DNA of 64,000 nucleotides, from the NCBI GenBank assembly GCA_026214975.1, contig CM047808.1, forward strand, positions 52,740,321 to 52,804,320, written 5' to 3'. Positions 1-11,019 of the stretch are shown here, in pieces. The notes beneath the pieces are model-generated. The model worked only from the letters and a program-made list of their open reading frames with translations, was not told the origin of the DNA and ran no database searches. This DNA comes from Gentiana macrophylla. Its lineage: Eukaryota; Streptophyta; Magnoliopsida; Gentianales; Gentianaceae. Within the stretch, counting starts at the first letter, position 1, and each line of letters opens with the position of its first letter. The translations under genes and the position numbers were made by a program.

Positions 1-573
1 TTTGCCCTTTTGGTACTACGAGTCAAACATACAGCATATGGCCTGTTCTAACACAAGTGTTGAATCCAGCACCATGGGTTTACAACAATGAACTGTATAA
101 ACACATGTGTTTACATATCCCAGGACCATAATCCCCATGCAAGGACTTGGACGTTTATTTGAGGCCATTGATTGATGAGTTGGAAGAATTGTGGTCAGAA
201 GGGGTTGTTGTGCTTGATGCTGCTGCAAATACTACCTTCAAGAATGCGAGTTGCAGTTATGTGTACGGTGAACGATTTTCCCGCTCGTAATTATCTCTCA
301 GGTTGGACTGGTCAAGGATATAAAGCATGTCTAACTTGCAACGACGATACACCTTCGGTACGGTTAGAGAGTAAGACTGGATACGTCGGAAATCATAGAT
401 GGCTGCGGGCGGACCACCCGATGCGAAAGAATAAGGGGTTTAACGGTAAAATCGAAACATTAAGCCCTCCAGTTGAGAAAACAACGGAGGAAATTCTTCC
501 ACAAATTAGTGACAAAATAGTTCGTCTTTTGTGCAAATTGGAAAATGAAGTACGATCACATGAAGTTGATTAA
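1..573 (+). pseudogene. CACTA (En/Spm) transposase fragment, Tnp2 family
   Basis: Conceptual translation from the first bases gives a run typical of plant Tnp2 transposases: a segment with YSMWPV, a LNPAPWVYNNE stretch, a degenerate HIPGPxSPCKDLDVYLRPL, then LIDELEELW, a MRVAVMCTVNDFPARNYLSGW block and a C-x2-C pair (KACLTCNDD). This order (WPV, PGPKSPGKDIDV, LRPL, ELWxxGV, NDFPAYxxLSGW, CPxC) is family knowledge for Tnp2, which acts with a TnpA-like protein on CACTA ends. An in-frame stop lies in the IPGP stretch, and reading changes frame near 230. The open part ends at 573, so only the middle of a normally much longer protein is present. The left part continues outside the window. No CACTA terminus is seen beside it; decayed copia sequence follows directly. 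Confidence 0.85.
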
Positions 574-3500
574 TGTTTGAAACGAGCATATAATGGATCA
601 GAAATCCATATGAAAATAGAAAGCTCGTAAAAGTGAATATAAAATTCACATAAGTGGGCATGTCAAAAACCGATGAAAGTGAATATTAAATTCACTTAGA
701 TGAGTTTCAGATGTGTCAAAAATTAATGAAAGTGAATTTAAAATTCATAGAGAAAAAAAGTACAGACATGTCATTCATGTAAATAAAAATTATGACCCGA
801 TGTCCATGGAGAAAGACATGTTCCACGAGTGATCTGAAATTCAGAGATAAGAAATCTACTAAATATATCATGTGATTTCATGATCACAATTGAAAAAAGA
901 TTAAATCATTTTTTTATCATGAAGATATGCTCCTGAAGCAGCAATATCGATCAAAGTAATTGATGATGTATATGAAATTGATTATGATTTCGTATCATGA
1001 ATGAAAAATAATAATCCACTGAATGTGGAATTATATATGAAAGTAAATAATGAGTCACCATTGATATATGACTAATGATTCCTGACCGAATTATGAGAGT
1101 TCATACTTTATAAATAACGTGACTCAATTTATAAATATTTGGAAATATTTGGTTAAGGTAGTGGAGGAGGACATGGTTGATACAGTCCTCACAAAAATAT
1201 TTTTTTATATGATTAAAACAATAATCAAGACAAGAAACAAAGTAATCTTTTAGAAGATTACGCTACATGTCAGAGTTAGTGGCGATTTACAAAAATTGTT
1301 TATACCATGCATTTAAACTTAAGCATCGTTTATTAATAAATAAATTGTTTCTTGTCTTGGCCTTATTTTGATACGGCTAAAGTATTTTGTGATGTATATA
1401 GTAGCTTTGGAATTTTATTTTATCGATTGTGTATAATTGATACGTGTGACTAGTTTTCTTCAAAAAGAAAAAAGGAAAACAATTGCATCATCATGTATTT
1501 TGGGTAAGTAAATCTTGTTATTTGACCACAATAATAATATATGATTCTCAATCGCTGGATTAATCAACGTGTATATAAATTTTGCAATCATATTCATATT
1601 AATTAAAGTCATTTTAAATAGTTAAGATAAAATAGATTATATTTCACATAATTGTGTACGTAGTTGTGTTAATCACTTACGTTGTGCGCATATATGATCT
1701 TTATTTGATACGCCGTGAGAATGTTTTATACGTTGCTTTATAATTTAGAAATATATTTCTCATTTAAAGTCGATATGATAGGAAAAATAAGAACATGATA
1801 TTATCATATCATTTAGCTAATTTGATTTATATTACCCATAACCTTACAATAATTGCATGATCATTGAGGCAATTAATGAATTCATTGAATTTTTGGCAAA
1901 AGTGCTTGCATTGATTTTAATAAATAAAATCATATTTGGTTATTCAATGAAAAGATTTTATTTTGCATGATTATTGTAAGAGTAGTGATAATCATTATTA
2001 TGATTATTTATACTTATCTTTATTACAAAATATTCAACCTGCGTTTTCAAAAATGAATACCATGTATATGGTCTTTGATTGTAAGGCGCATTTGCTCTAT
2101 GTTATTATCATATTCAAAATTTGTTGTCTAGTTGTGATAAGAATGAATATGACAACATGTTATAGTGCTTTATTGGTGAGTGAAATTATTCATAATGATT
2201 GATTCACGAATCGTAATACTGGATAATTATCTCTCGGATCCACTAGCATTTACAATGTCAATTTGATTTGCTTGAATTGATACATAATATAATTTTCTAT
2301 TTAAAATAATTTATCATTGTAATTCATTTATATTATTGACAATTGTTATATTATGAAAAAATTAATTGCTCATTTCGTTCTAAGGAAGAATTGGAGTCGG
2401 AACATGAGAGCAATTAAATTACCTCATCGATAGTGCGAAAAGCACATTATATTGATAAACAAGTTCTCAAAGAATTAATGAGAGATGTAAATGGTAATGC
2501 AACATGCAAGTGGTGGGTGATGGTGGAGTAGATATCAAATTCTCGGACAACATTTTTCATAATCGATATGTCGAAAATTTGAAATAACCCGTGACGGATT
2601 CAACATTTTAATGTGAGATCCTCTTATGCGGGTATCCACAAACTTCTTTTATATTTTTCGATTTGTGGAGAAATTTTGTCTCATATAGAGATATTATATA
2701 TGTTATCACAATTATGGATACAGTGTATCGAGTTATACCAATTTTCTTGAATCACCATCCCAAATCTAGTGGGATTCTCACAGAAAGAATGTTTATAACC
2801 ACAATATTTAGAACACTATATGCATCTTAAATACTTAATTTTGTCACATTCATTTCATAGAATGATTGTGATGCATCCCATGTAATATGATACATATATC
2901 ATTGTTTTAAATGATGTATGTAGTATCAGTCACATTCTCTTCGTCAAATGGACATATCTCATTATTTTCAAACACCTCGTTTATACATGAGTTCACATAA
3001 ATGAACTATGAGTTCACATATCATTCATTGATATCAAACCCATGAAGGGTAGATTTTATGCACATTTTGCATACATCAAATATGTTTTTGAGAAAAATGG
3101 AGAAATGAACCAAAAGTTCAATGTCTCGTTCGAGTGATTTCTCTACATATGATGTATAATTTGAACGATTCGTGATGAATTTGAAATCACATAGTGGTAT
3201 ATAAAGCGCAAGATAGATAATATTTTTAAAAATCTCATGAAACGAGATATTTAATGAAACCACTATGTTTTAAATGTGTAAATCTCTTGAAGGGAATAAA
3301 AGAGCATCAATGTATAGCTCGGAGCAACATGTTTGATGAAGATCGATTCTCGGCATTAGGGGGAGGTAAAGAAAACCCCATCTTAGAATAAAAGAATGCC
3401 GATAAACTTTAACAACATAAACGATCTTCCACGCATCAGTTTATCTGATTCGCGAAAATAATTTACTTGTAGTATTTAACAAGTAATCCGCCAGATGCCG

Positions 3501-4429
3501 TTATTGATATTAAACGAGTGACTATTTATAAAGGCACCAACAATATGATTGATGATATTTCTCTATGCCAGAAGCGTAGAATACCGATCGGCGTAAAAGA
3601 TAAAAATCCGTAGAAAATGAATTCATATTCAGTCACTCATGAAATCTCTTAAAGAGATCCGTCTTCAAGGCGAAAACCCCAAAATAAAATTGCACGTACG
3701 ACAGATAATTAAATATTCGGGTTGCGGAACAACCAATTCATACATTGATAAGGAATTGGTTTATGCTAATATTGTATTAGCAATGAAATTTACGGGAGAA
3801 ATTTATAATAAAACATCATAGTAAATCGAATTTATATTAAATCTCTTTAATTGCTATTATAATATCTGGATCCAGTACCTAAGTCATCAGCAGAGTGTCA
3901 GAAACACTCAGACTAGGTAAAAATAAAATAAGCAATTAAGGTTGAGTTTGAACTATAAATATTTGTTGGTTAATGATCAATATGCTCTCATTGTAGATAA
4001 TATTATGTTCCGAGAATTAATATATCTGGCAGTAAATTTGAATTTCCATATGTCATGACCGCATATTTATGGGTCGTTGGACAAGAATATTGATATGAAA
4101 ATCCTTGATGGATTTCAAAAATGAATTAAGATGACAATCGCATCATGCATATGGCTAAGGTCATTGACATTCATGTTGAATGTAGTATGACTAGTTGAGT
4201 AGATTCCAATTGAGAAAGGAATATGTAAGTAATGCATGGTTAATGTCATAAATTTTAAGGAATTACGATGCATGATAGTGGAAATATATGCATGCAAATT
4301 TCGATTATATTACTTCCCCCATTATTTAGATTATTACAGTGTTTATTGTGTTGCATGTGTTGCACAAGTGAGTTATTAGTCCCTACATTCGACTATCCAA
4401 TAAACTCTAAAAGAGAGTGATATGCAAAA

Positions 4430-4680
4430 GTACGCTCTAGTGACAATCTAGTAGATTTGTTCACTAAGATTATTCCTACATCGATTTTGGATAATAAGTA
4501 ATTATAATAATGAAATACGTACATTTGAAAGATTGTTGTCGTCATGAAGAGCGACAACTTCAAAACTTTTGTGTGGATTTGGTCTTAAAACCAATTATTG
4601 TACTCAATTTCCCTTTAACCAAGCTTTTCCCAAAGGGTTTTCTTAGTTAAAGGTTTTTAATGAGGCAGCCAGTGCAACAC
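4430..4680 (+). pseudogene. Copia RNase H C-terminal remnant, first copy
   Basis: Reads SDNLVDLFTKIIPTS at about 4440-4485, the copia RNase H tail (xDNLADLFTKxLPTSTF). About 130 bases further on comes the characteristic post-pol segment FPLTKLFPKGFS...KVFNEAA (about 4608-4668). A second version of the same tail lies roughly 550 bases downstream, so the 3-prime end of the element appears twice in tandem. The copy is interrupted by stops and is not functional. Confidence 0.6.
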
Positions 4681-4749
4681 ATAGAAACGCATAAGGCATG
4701 AACTATTTACCTTGTTTAGTTTTTTTTTCCACTGGGTTTTTCTAACAAA

Positions 4750-5215
4750 GTTAATAGTACATGACATATACGTTATGAAATTATGATCGAGACAATCAAT
4801 TCTACCATTTATTCATTGAGACATTGTCTAAATGAGAATGAAAATCATTTAACTGCACTATATGAAGACAATGCATCTTGCATATCTCAATTGAATTGGG
4901 TTATATTAATGGGGATAAACATATTTCACCCAAGTTCTTCTTTACTCATGATTTGTAAAAGAATGGGGAGATTGATGTGCAACAGATCCGGTCAACCGAT
5001 AATCTGGCTGAATTATTTATGAAGACATTGTCGACTACAACATTTGAAATACTAGTGAAGAGCATTGGGATGCGGCAATTGAAATATCTAAATTGATGCT
5101 TGGTTCAGGGGGAATAAATCAAACAGATAAATATGTACTCTTTTTCCTTAACTAAGATTTTTTTCCCACTGGGTTTCTCTTAGTAAGGTTTTAATGAGGC
5201 ATATCATATCTGTTG
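4750..5215 (+). pseudogene. Copia RNase H remnant, second copy
   Basis: The reading begins METINSTIYSLRHC and continues with an ALYEDNASCISQL stretch, matching the TxIYEDNAACIAQLK motif that holds an RNase H acidic residue. It continues with DKHISPKFFFTHD and then GEIDVQQIRSTDNLAELFMKTLS to the conserved IGMRQL end. The PLGFS and FNEA post-pol signature follows at about 5150-5205. Two frame changes and one stop break it. It lies immediately upstream of a polypurine tract and LTR, as expected for a copia pol C-terminus. Confidence 0.75.
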
Positions 5216-5236
5216 TATTTTTAATAATAGATATCC

Positions 5237-5245
5237 AAGGGGGAG
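5237..5245 (+). other. Polypurine tract of copia element A
   Basis: AAGGGGGAG lies directly before the TG of the LTR at 5246. Its position and purine content match the plus-strand priming site of a copia element. Confidence 0.75.
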
Positions 5246-5453
5246 TGTTATGAAATAATATCATTGATGGATTATCTATTATACTGATTGATTTACGTAG
5301 ATTTGAGATTAATTCAGATTATTGTGTTCATATTGTAATCTCTACTATAAATACCTTCTTATACTATTGGAATAATACATAAGCAATTTTCCTTTCTTCT
5401 ATACTTGTATTTCCTCTTGTTCTTCCTCCATTATCTTCTTAGTTTTATAACCA
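5246..5453 (+). repeat. 3-prime LTR of copia element A
   Basis: Starts TGTTATGAAATAATATC directly after the polypurine tract and ends TTTTATAACCA. It contains a TATAAATA box near 5347 and a pyrimidine-rich segment after it (TTTCCTTTCTTC), as in a short copia LTR of about 208 bp. No matching 5-prime copy was found in the window. It abuts the polypurine-like stretch that precedes LTR B1 without any spacer. Confidence 0.65.
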
Positions 5454-5463
5454 AGTGGGAGAT
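5454..5463 (+). other. Polypurine-tract-like stretch left of LTR B1
   Basis: AGTGGGAGAT sits immediately before the TG of LTR B1. The same context (ACTAGGAGAT, then TGTTGAA) precedes the 3-prime LTR of element B at 16503, where it is the true polypurine tract. A 5-prime LTR should be preceded by target DNA, so its presence here is unexpected (see findings). Confidence 0.6.
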
Positions 5464-5732
5464 TGTTGAAATAGTGTCCTAAACCCAATCGGTTGGGCCG
5501 GATCCGACCGGGTCGGATCATTTCTACTATTTCTTTATGTCTATACATATATTAAATGGCTTTTCTGTTGTAATATATTTGTTCTTTTAAAGAACCAATT
5601 GTGAATTGTTATATGATAATGTCCTTAGTATTAAACTGTGATATAGAAACCATGATAGGCGATTATGGATGATGCGATCTCTAATCACTTTAATAAGTTT
5701 GATACTTAAATGTCTCTAGGCTGATGTACTAT
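5464..5732 (+). repeat. LTR B1, left piece (before the element C insertion)
   Basis: Aligns base for base with 16503-16771 apart from about 14-15 differences. Sequence continuity is broken exactly after GATGTACTAT, where element C inserted. The uninterrupted copy at 16762 onward reads GATGTACTATTAAAC, which proves the junction. Confidence 0.9.
5728..5732. other. Target site duplication of element C, left copy
   Basis: ACTAT here and ACTAT at 10736-10740 flank element C. The intact target in LTR B2 contains a single ACTAT followed by TAAAC. Confidence 0.9.
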
Positions 5733-6095
5733 TGAAGAGAGTTTGAGAATGTGATAAACACAAGAGTAAACTTCAACTTAGTTTATTCATTGAGTAAAAA
5801 GATGTATAAATAGATACAATTGAGATAGAGAGACTAGCTAGCTAGCTTGGGCGGCCACTTGAGTATGTAGATGTGGACATAAAGTAAACTAGAGTATGAA
5901 AGTACTTGAGTATGTAGATGCGGCCACTTGAGTATGACATAAAGTAAACTAGAGTTTGACATATTAATTGTTTATATGAATCACAATTAATATGTCTTTT
6001 ACAATTAAATAAGGTGTACAAAATATTATGCACGAAATCTCGAGGCTCAAGAGAGTCTCTTGAGTAATATTAATAGTAATATTAATATTTCCACA
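5733..6095 (-). repeat. 3-prime LTR of element C
   Basis: Begins TGAAGAGAGTTTGAG and ends ATTTCCACA on the plus strand (TGTGGAAAT...TTCA on the coding strand). It matches 10386-10735. Between about 5860 and 5945 it holds extra partial copies of a CTTGAGTATGTAGATG-type segment, absent from the other LTR, which explains its greater length. GCTAGCTAGCTTGG near 5834 is shared by both LTRs. Confidence 0.9.
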
Positions 6096-6106
6096 CCCCC
6101 TCAAAT
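6096..6106 (-). other. Polypurine tract of element C
   Basis: CCCCCTCAAAT on the plus strand, i.e. ATTTGAGGGGG on the coding strand, directly adjoining the 3-prime LTR. Confidence 0.8.
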
Positions 6107-6109
6107 CTG

Positions 6110-6760
6110 GTCAGATATGTTGATGCAAACCAAGTTTGCTACTTAGTCTATTTGAACATAAGAGGTGGAATAGCCTTGGTAAGAATATCGACGATTCGAT
6201 CTGCTTTGAGGAACATACCTGGAGTTGAATAATCTTGGCATCAATCTTCTCCTTCGAAAGTGTCATCAATGTCCACATGCTTGGTTTTATCATGATGGAT
6301 GGATCTTCCGCCATGCATAAGGTGAATTATTATCACAACAGAGTGTGATAAGTTGTCGATACGGTTGAAGTTCGGTTCGGTAGCACTTTTTAGCCATAGA
6401 GCTTCACAAATGCCAAGTACAAGTGCCCTTAGTTCACCTTCAAGATCGCTTCTTGACACAAGAAGTTGTTTCTTGCTCCTCCAAGAAACCAGGTTCCCCA
6501 TATATATGAGCAATAGCCTGTGGTAGACCTCCGTCAATGTGACATCCGGCCCAATCAAGATCGGTGTAGACGCTTGATTGATCTATCAAGTAGACTTGGT
6601 GAAGTGCAGTGCCTTGGCCAGAGTGGATTTTAAATACCTCAAGATCCTATTCACTTTGCATCCCAATGTTGCTCAAGAGGGCAATGCATGAATTGATCGA
6701 CTGATCGACCCATATGCAATATCGGGTCTTGTGTGAGAAAGGTATATGAGTTTGCCTACA
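6110..6760 (-). pseudogene. Element C RNase H region
   Basis: Pieces in several frames read TTGYC, WGxLVSWRSKKQLLVSRS and ELRALVLGICEALWL, a classic copia RNase H (RSTTGYC...LVSWKSKKQxxVSRSSAEAEYRALA). Near 6705 an SQFMHCP stretch matches the VSQFMHxP motif. The C-terminal part reads KIDAKIIQLQVCSS...LPRLF, resembling the usual end that includes QLADIFTK-type residues. Stops and indels break it at several places. It is the last pol domain and lies next to the polypurine tract. Confidence 0.8.
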
Positions 6761-6922
6761 AGCCTTTGATATTGTTCGTCCCGACAAAGAATGTCACCAT
6801 GCTGAAGAGGGTATGACTAGGGTCTCACTGGAGATACAAAGAGAGTTTGCATCCCATCATGCCGATTTCTTGATGAGTCCAGGACATACTTCCTTTGGGA
6901 GACGGAAATGCCATTGGTGTTT

Positions 6923-7830
6923 CTAGCTACTTCCATACCAAGAAAGTACTTGAGGTAGCCGGATCTTTAACTTGGAACACCTTTGCCGGTAGAGAGTCTT
7001 CAAGTTACGGATCTCAGTAGAGTCATCTCCAGTAAGGATGATATCATCCACATATACAATTAGAATGGACCTCCTCTGGTTGGTTGTCTTGACAAACATG
7101 GTGTGATCAGAGTTGCATTGATGATATCCAGCAGCTTTAACCACAGTAGTGAGTTTTCCAAACCATGCCCTTGGTGATTGCTTCAGCCATATAGAGATTT
7201 CCTCCGGTTGCACACCTTGCCTTGAGTATGAGGATTGATAAAACCCGGGGGGACCAGTCATATAAACCTCCTCAGTGAGGTCCCCATTTAGAAAGGCATT
7301 TTTATGTCCAATTGGTGAAGAGGCCAGTCAAGTTGGACGACTAGGGAATCGAGACTGACAGCGGTGTTGAGCTTTGCTCATGGTGCAAAAGTTTCCTTAT
7401 AGTCAATGCCATAAGTTTGAGTGAATCCCTTGCTACCAATCGGCTTTATACTTGTCAATTTTACCATCAACATTGTATTTGATAGTGAATAACCATCTAC
7501 AGCTAACTGTTTTCTTGCCTTTGGGAAGAGTTGTGAGATCCCAAGTATGATTATCCAGGAGAGCAGTCATCTCTGTTTTAACAGCAGCCTTCCACTTATC
7601 ATTTTGAAGGGCCTCTGAATATTTCTAGGATAGATAGTGAGAGTCCAGTCTGTGTAAACATGGCAAAGACAGGAGACAACTGATCATAAGATAAATAAGT
7701 ATGAATAGAATGATCAGTGCATGATCTTTTCCCTTTCCTTAGAGCAATAGGTCTGTCATCCACTTCAGTAGACGGCTGAGATTCAGTAAGCTGAGGTCCA
7801 GACTACTGGTTCGATGAGGTTCTTTGAGGT
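6923..7830 (-). pseudogene. Element C reverse transcriptase
   Basis: The frame 6923-7261 carries MTGPPGFYQ, SPRAWF, YHQCNSDHTMF and the catalytic signature YVDDIILTGDD, with both aspartates kept. Upstream, through about 7700, fragments of the finger region can be followed in other frames. These include a NDKWKAAVKTEMTALL-like stretch near 7600 and a short linker. RT copies the genomic RNA in virus-like particles. The continuous product is lost: at least three frame changes separate integrase from RNase H. Confidence 0.85.
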
Positions 7831-7835
7831 TCGGT

Positions 7836-8900
7836 TCAAGAGCTCTGGGTCGGCCAGACTGGTCGCCAGATCGCCGAGGTCGATGTGTGAGTATCCGCAG
7901 GATGCTGAAGGTTATGAGTCTGCTGAGGGTTAGGACTCTGCTGAGGGTAAATGGTTTGCTGAGGGAACGGACTTAGTTCAATCTCAATCAGGTTTCCATC
8001 AGGGACTTGCTCAGTAGGTTTGCTGTAATATGGAGTCCTTTCAAAGAATTTCACATCCATAGAATTGTAAAATTTCTTTTCAGTAGGAGAGTAACACTTG
8101 TAACCTTTCCTGTCCTGTGCATATCCAAGGAAAATGCACTTATGAGCTTTAGGATCAAGTTTATACGTGTTGAGCATGGATATAAACAAACACACAGTAC
8201 AACCAAAGATCTTTGGAGGCAATTGGGTAATAAGATGAGAGCAGGAGTGTGTGGTCGGCAGGTTTGGAGAGGAGTTTTGAAACCTAACACTCTTTGGGAA
8301 GTCTGTTGATTAAATATGTTTGTCAATATAGCTTCACCCCACATGTATTTAGGAACATGTGTAGTGAACATGATTGATCTGGCCATTTCAGCCAGATGCC
8401 TGTTCTTTCTTTCAAAGAACCCCATTCTCGTTGAGGTGTTTCCACACAACTCACGATATGAACAATTCCTCTGTTTGTCAAGAAGTTCTTGAGGTTAGAC
8501 TCATAGTATTCCGAGCATTATCGGTCTTTAAGATCTTGATCTTAGTATCAAATTGGGTGGAGACCATGTGATAAAATTCTTGGAAGATAGGTCCAACTTG
8601 ATTTGTCTTTCATTAAGAACAACCAAGTGTTTACAGTATGATCATCAATGAAGGTTACAAACCACCTTTTTCTGTTATACTTTTCACTCTTGAGGTCCCC
8701 ATACATCACTTTGTGAATTAGGGTGAAAGGAAAGAGGGCAAGTGAGGTAACTTAGCATATACAGATTTGGTGAGTTTAGCAAATTGACAAATATCACATT
8801 GAAGATCATTAAGATTACATCCTTTAAACAATTCAGGATTAAAGACTTTAAATAACCAAAACTTGGATGTCCTAGTCTATAATGCCATAACATGATATTG
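7836..8900 (-). pseudogene. Element C integrase with GAG-preintegrase segment
   Basis: The segment 8684-8893 starts MLWHYRLGHPSFGYLKSL, the GAG-preintegrase HxRLGHxS motif next to the zinc-binding region. 8051-8449 carries HNG-type end-region sequence (GFFERKNRHLAEMARSIMF, MWGEAILT). 7836-8222 carries the C-terminal domain (KIFGCTVCLF, LDPKAHKCIFLGYAQDRKGYKCY, ending in a Q/P-rich linker). Integrase inserts the cDNA copy. The core aspartates around 8600 cannot be followed in one frame, and the region is split into at least three frames. Confidence 0.85.
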
Positions 8901-9101
8901 TCTAGGTTTTGAGTGCAGGCTGCTGAGGCAGATTCTGTCTTGATCTTTGCCTTCAGACAGGTTGATCACAAGCTTGATCTGAAAGGTGGTTTAGCTTGCC
9001 CAATCACTTCTCGAGAAGAAAGATCTGGAATGTGCACCGATTCTTATTAAAAACAACAGTCCAATTCGGATCTTTAGTGAGTTTCTTGTGATGATATAAG
9101 G

Positions 9102-9557
9102 TTACTGATCTAACTTTGGAACAAACATGACATTCGTAGATATATCTCGATTAGTAAGTTTAACCTTCCCAACACCTTTTGCATAAGAAAGCAGAACCAT
9201 GCTAGTCTTAATTGCGTGAATTTGGTTGCATGGCATATATTGGGTAATAAGGTTTTTATTACCAGTCATATGGGAAGAAGCCCCAGAATCAACAATCCAA
9301 GTCTCATTACTAAGAGGTGAGTAAAATATACCTGTTTTAGCATGAGTGGCCATTTCAGTAGGGGAGCTACCTTCCTGATGCTGAGCAATAAAGGCTTTAA
9401 AGGCAGCAAACTGAGCATTCAGCTTACTGTCATTCTCCTCTTCACTGACAAGTTTGCCTTGACTTTCCCTGGTTGGTTTTGAGGTTTTTAGGGGTAGGTT
9501 TGCCATGTAGCTTCCAACAATTGTCCTTGGTGTGATTTGTGCGTTTGCGGTGATCAC
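9102..9557 (-). pseudogene. Element C protease region (Gag-Pol junction)
   Basis: The frame carries TWIVDSGASSHMTG near residue 85, the copia aspartic protease active site DSGA with the trailing SSHMTG, followed by VGKVKLTN and ISTNVMFVPKL, the usual C-terminal protease segment. Protease releases Gag and Pol parts. It overlaps the end of the Gag frame and is shifted from it, so one indel separates them. Confidence 0.85.
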
Positions 9558-10325
9558 GTAAGCGACTTTCCGGCTTTCTCAAAGAGCTTCCGACATTCGC
9601 AGGCGTACCTTGATGAGGGTTATCGGCAGGGTGTTCAAAGCAAAGCATGACTTTCCTCCTGCTTTCTTCATGTTTGACCTCAGCAAACATGGATTTGAGA
9701 TTTGGGAGAGGTTTTGTGGCAAGAATTCTCCCTCTAACATCATCAAGAGTAGGATTCGATCCGGTGAGGAACTTGAATACTCTCTTCTTTTCTATGATGT
9801 CTTTATATGAGAAAGACATCCTTGACATCATTCCGGTGTGAGTTTCCAACATATCTAGGTGTTGCCATGCCTTAGATAGTTGATTGAAATATTGAGTTCT
9901 GAGACATATATCTCCTTGTCTGCAGGTTTTGAATCTGAGCTTGAGTTCATAGACTTGGATGTATTGTCCTTTTTTGAGTAAAGGTCTCGGCATTATCCTG
10001 CATTTCCTTAGCAGTTGTCATACATCATGAAGTTCTCATCGATCTCTTTGTCATAGACCTCGTGAGGATGGTCATGACTTGGTTATTTTCTCGTGTGTCT
10101 CATGCTTCAAACTTGGGGTCGGGCCAGCAGGGGTAGGCTTGGAACTGATGGATATCCCATCTTGCCCCTGGCCGGAGATATACATTTTCATAGACCTTGA
10201 CCATAGCAAGTAATTGTTACCATCAAGTTTATGATTTGTAAAAGAAGAGTGTTGATTATCCCAATCTCTTGAGGCAAATTGTGAGTCTCATGAGGAAGAT
10301 GAAACTTGAGATAATGTTGACATTT
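9442..10325 (-). pseudogene. Element C Gag
   Basis: The longest open part (9442-9993) reads VYELKLRFKTCRQGD, TQYFNQLSKAWQHLD, FKFLTGSNPTLDDVRGRIL and EVKHEESRRKVML. It ends in a zinc-knuckle-like segment (HRKRTNHTKDNCWKLHGKP) whose first cysteines are not readable. Upstream to about 10325 other frames give LDGNNYLLWSRSMKMYISG, the conserved Gag N-terminus. Gag forms the particle and binds RNA. The start is not intact; a frameshift near 9995 divides the N-terminal part from the rest. Confidence 0.85.
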
Positions 10326-10372
10326 TTCTAAAAAAAGAATCGAGTTTTGCAAATGGATTTTAGAACTCAGAA

Positions 10373-10385
10373 GGCTCCGATACCA
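10373..10385 (-). other. Primer binding site of element C
   Basis: The coding strand reads TGGTATCGGAGCC immediately after the 5-prime LTR. This matches the plant initiator tRNA-Met type site (TGGTATCAGAGC) with one difference. Confidence 0.85.
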
Positions 10386-10735
10386 TGAAGAGAGTTTGAG
10401 AATGTGATAAACACAAGAGTAAACTTCAACTTAGTTTATTCATTGAGTAAAAGATGTATAAATAGATACAATTGAGATAGAGAGAGACTAGCTAGCTAGC
10501 TTGGGCGGCCACTGAGTATGTAGATGTGGGCGGCAAGCATGCAAAAGTAAAAAGTAAAAAGTTATGTCTATGACATAAAGTAAACTAGAGTTTGACATAT
10601 TAATTTTTTATATGAATCACAATTAATATGTCTTTTACAATTAAATAAGGTGTACAAAATATTATGCACGAAATCCTGAGGCTCAAGCAGAGTCTCACTT
10701 TGAGTAATATTAATAGTAATATTAATATTTCCACA
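10386..10735 (-). repeat. 5-prime LTR of element C
   Basis: The counterpart of 5733-6095: TG start at 10386, CCACA end at 10735 followed by the ACTAT duplication. It contains an AAGTAAAAAGTAAAAAG stretch near 10546 that is absent from the other LTR. Confidence 0.9.
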
Positions 10736-10740
10736 ACTAT

Positions 10741-11018
10741 TAAACAGGGCATTGATAGTATGAATAGGCTAGCACGTATTAGATGTCTTCTTTATTTAGG
10801 GCAGGGATAGATCTCGTCTATCGAAGTGTAGAGACACTTGGACTGTACGTGGACGTGTATTAGAGAATGCGTACGTTAGACTTACCCACTTACATGGATA
10901 AGTGTATGTGACGGTTGTGTAATTATCCTTAGGACCGGAGTCTACATGGCATCACGATCCTGGTTAAAAGGAAATAAATTTTTGAATTCCGCTGCGTTCC
11001 AGCGTAGATTTCCTAACA
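10741..11018 (+). repeat. LTR B1, right piece, internally deleted
   Basis: Resumes the LTR after element C with TAAACAGGGCATTG and ends TTTCCTAACA. Compared with LTR B2 it jumps from CATCACG at 10956 directly to ATCCTGG. LTR B2 has 2622 bases between the same points, of which about 1.2 kb is the hAT insertion and its duplication. The missing 1.4 kb includes the TATA box and leader seen in B2, so this LTR has lost its promoter. Confidence 0.85.
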
Positions 11019-11019
11019 G

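Larger units (their letters stand above)
574..5245 (+). mobile_element. Decayed Ty1/copia element A, internal region
   Basis: The plus strand carries scattered, frame-broken copia polyprotein motifs in the expected order. About 3345-3370 reads DEDRFSALGGGKE, like the integrase C-terminal FPxLGGEK motif. About 3497-3545 reads PDAVIDIKRVT, the segment upstream of RT. About 3590-3620 reads RPIGVKDKNPRK, like the copia linker. About 4060-4110 reads YGSLDKNIDMKI, an RT motif (YGSLDxDIYMKVP). RNase H pieces and an LTR follow. No ORF beyond 80 codons survives. From 574 to about 3300 I see only AT-rich sequence with stops in all frames; it is probably the gag/protease part but I cannot show this. The 5-prime LTR was not found. 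Confidence 0.6.
5733..10735 (-). mobile_element. Copia element C, nearly full length, minus strand
   Basis: This is a 5003-bp element inserted in LTR B1 with 5-bp duplications (ACTAT). It has LTRs at both ends (363 and 350 bp), a polypurine tract inside the left LTR, and a tRNA-Met type primer site inside the right LTR. Gag, protease, integrase, RT and RNase H run in copia order from right to left on the minus strand. All coding regions are broken by frameshifts and stops. The two LTRs differ by several indels, so the insertion is not very recent if these are real. Confidence 0.95.

Noticed and set aside
6111..10325. Plus-strand ORFs within element C
   Set aside because: They are reverse-strand shadows of gag/pol.
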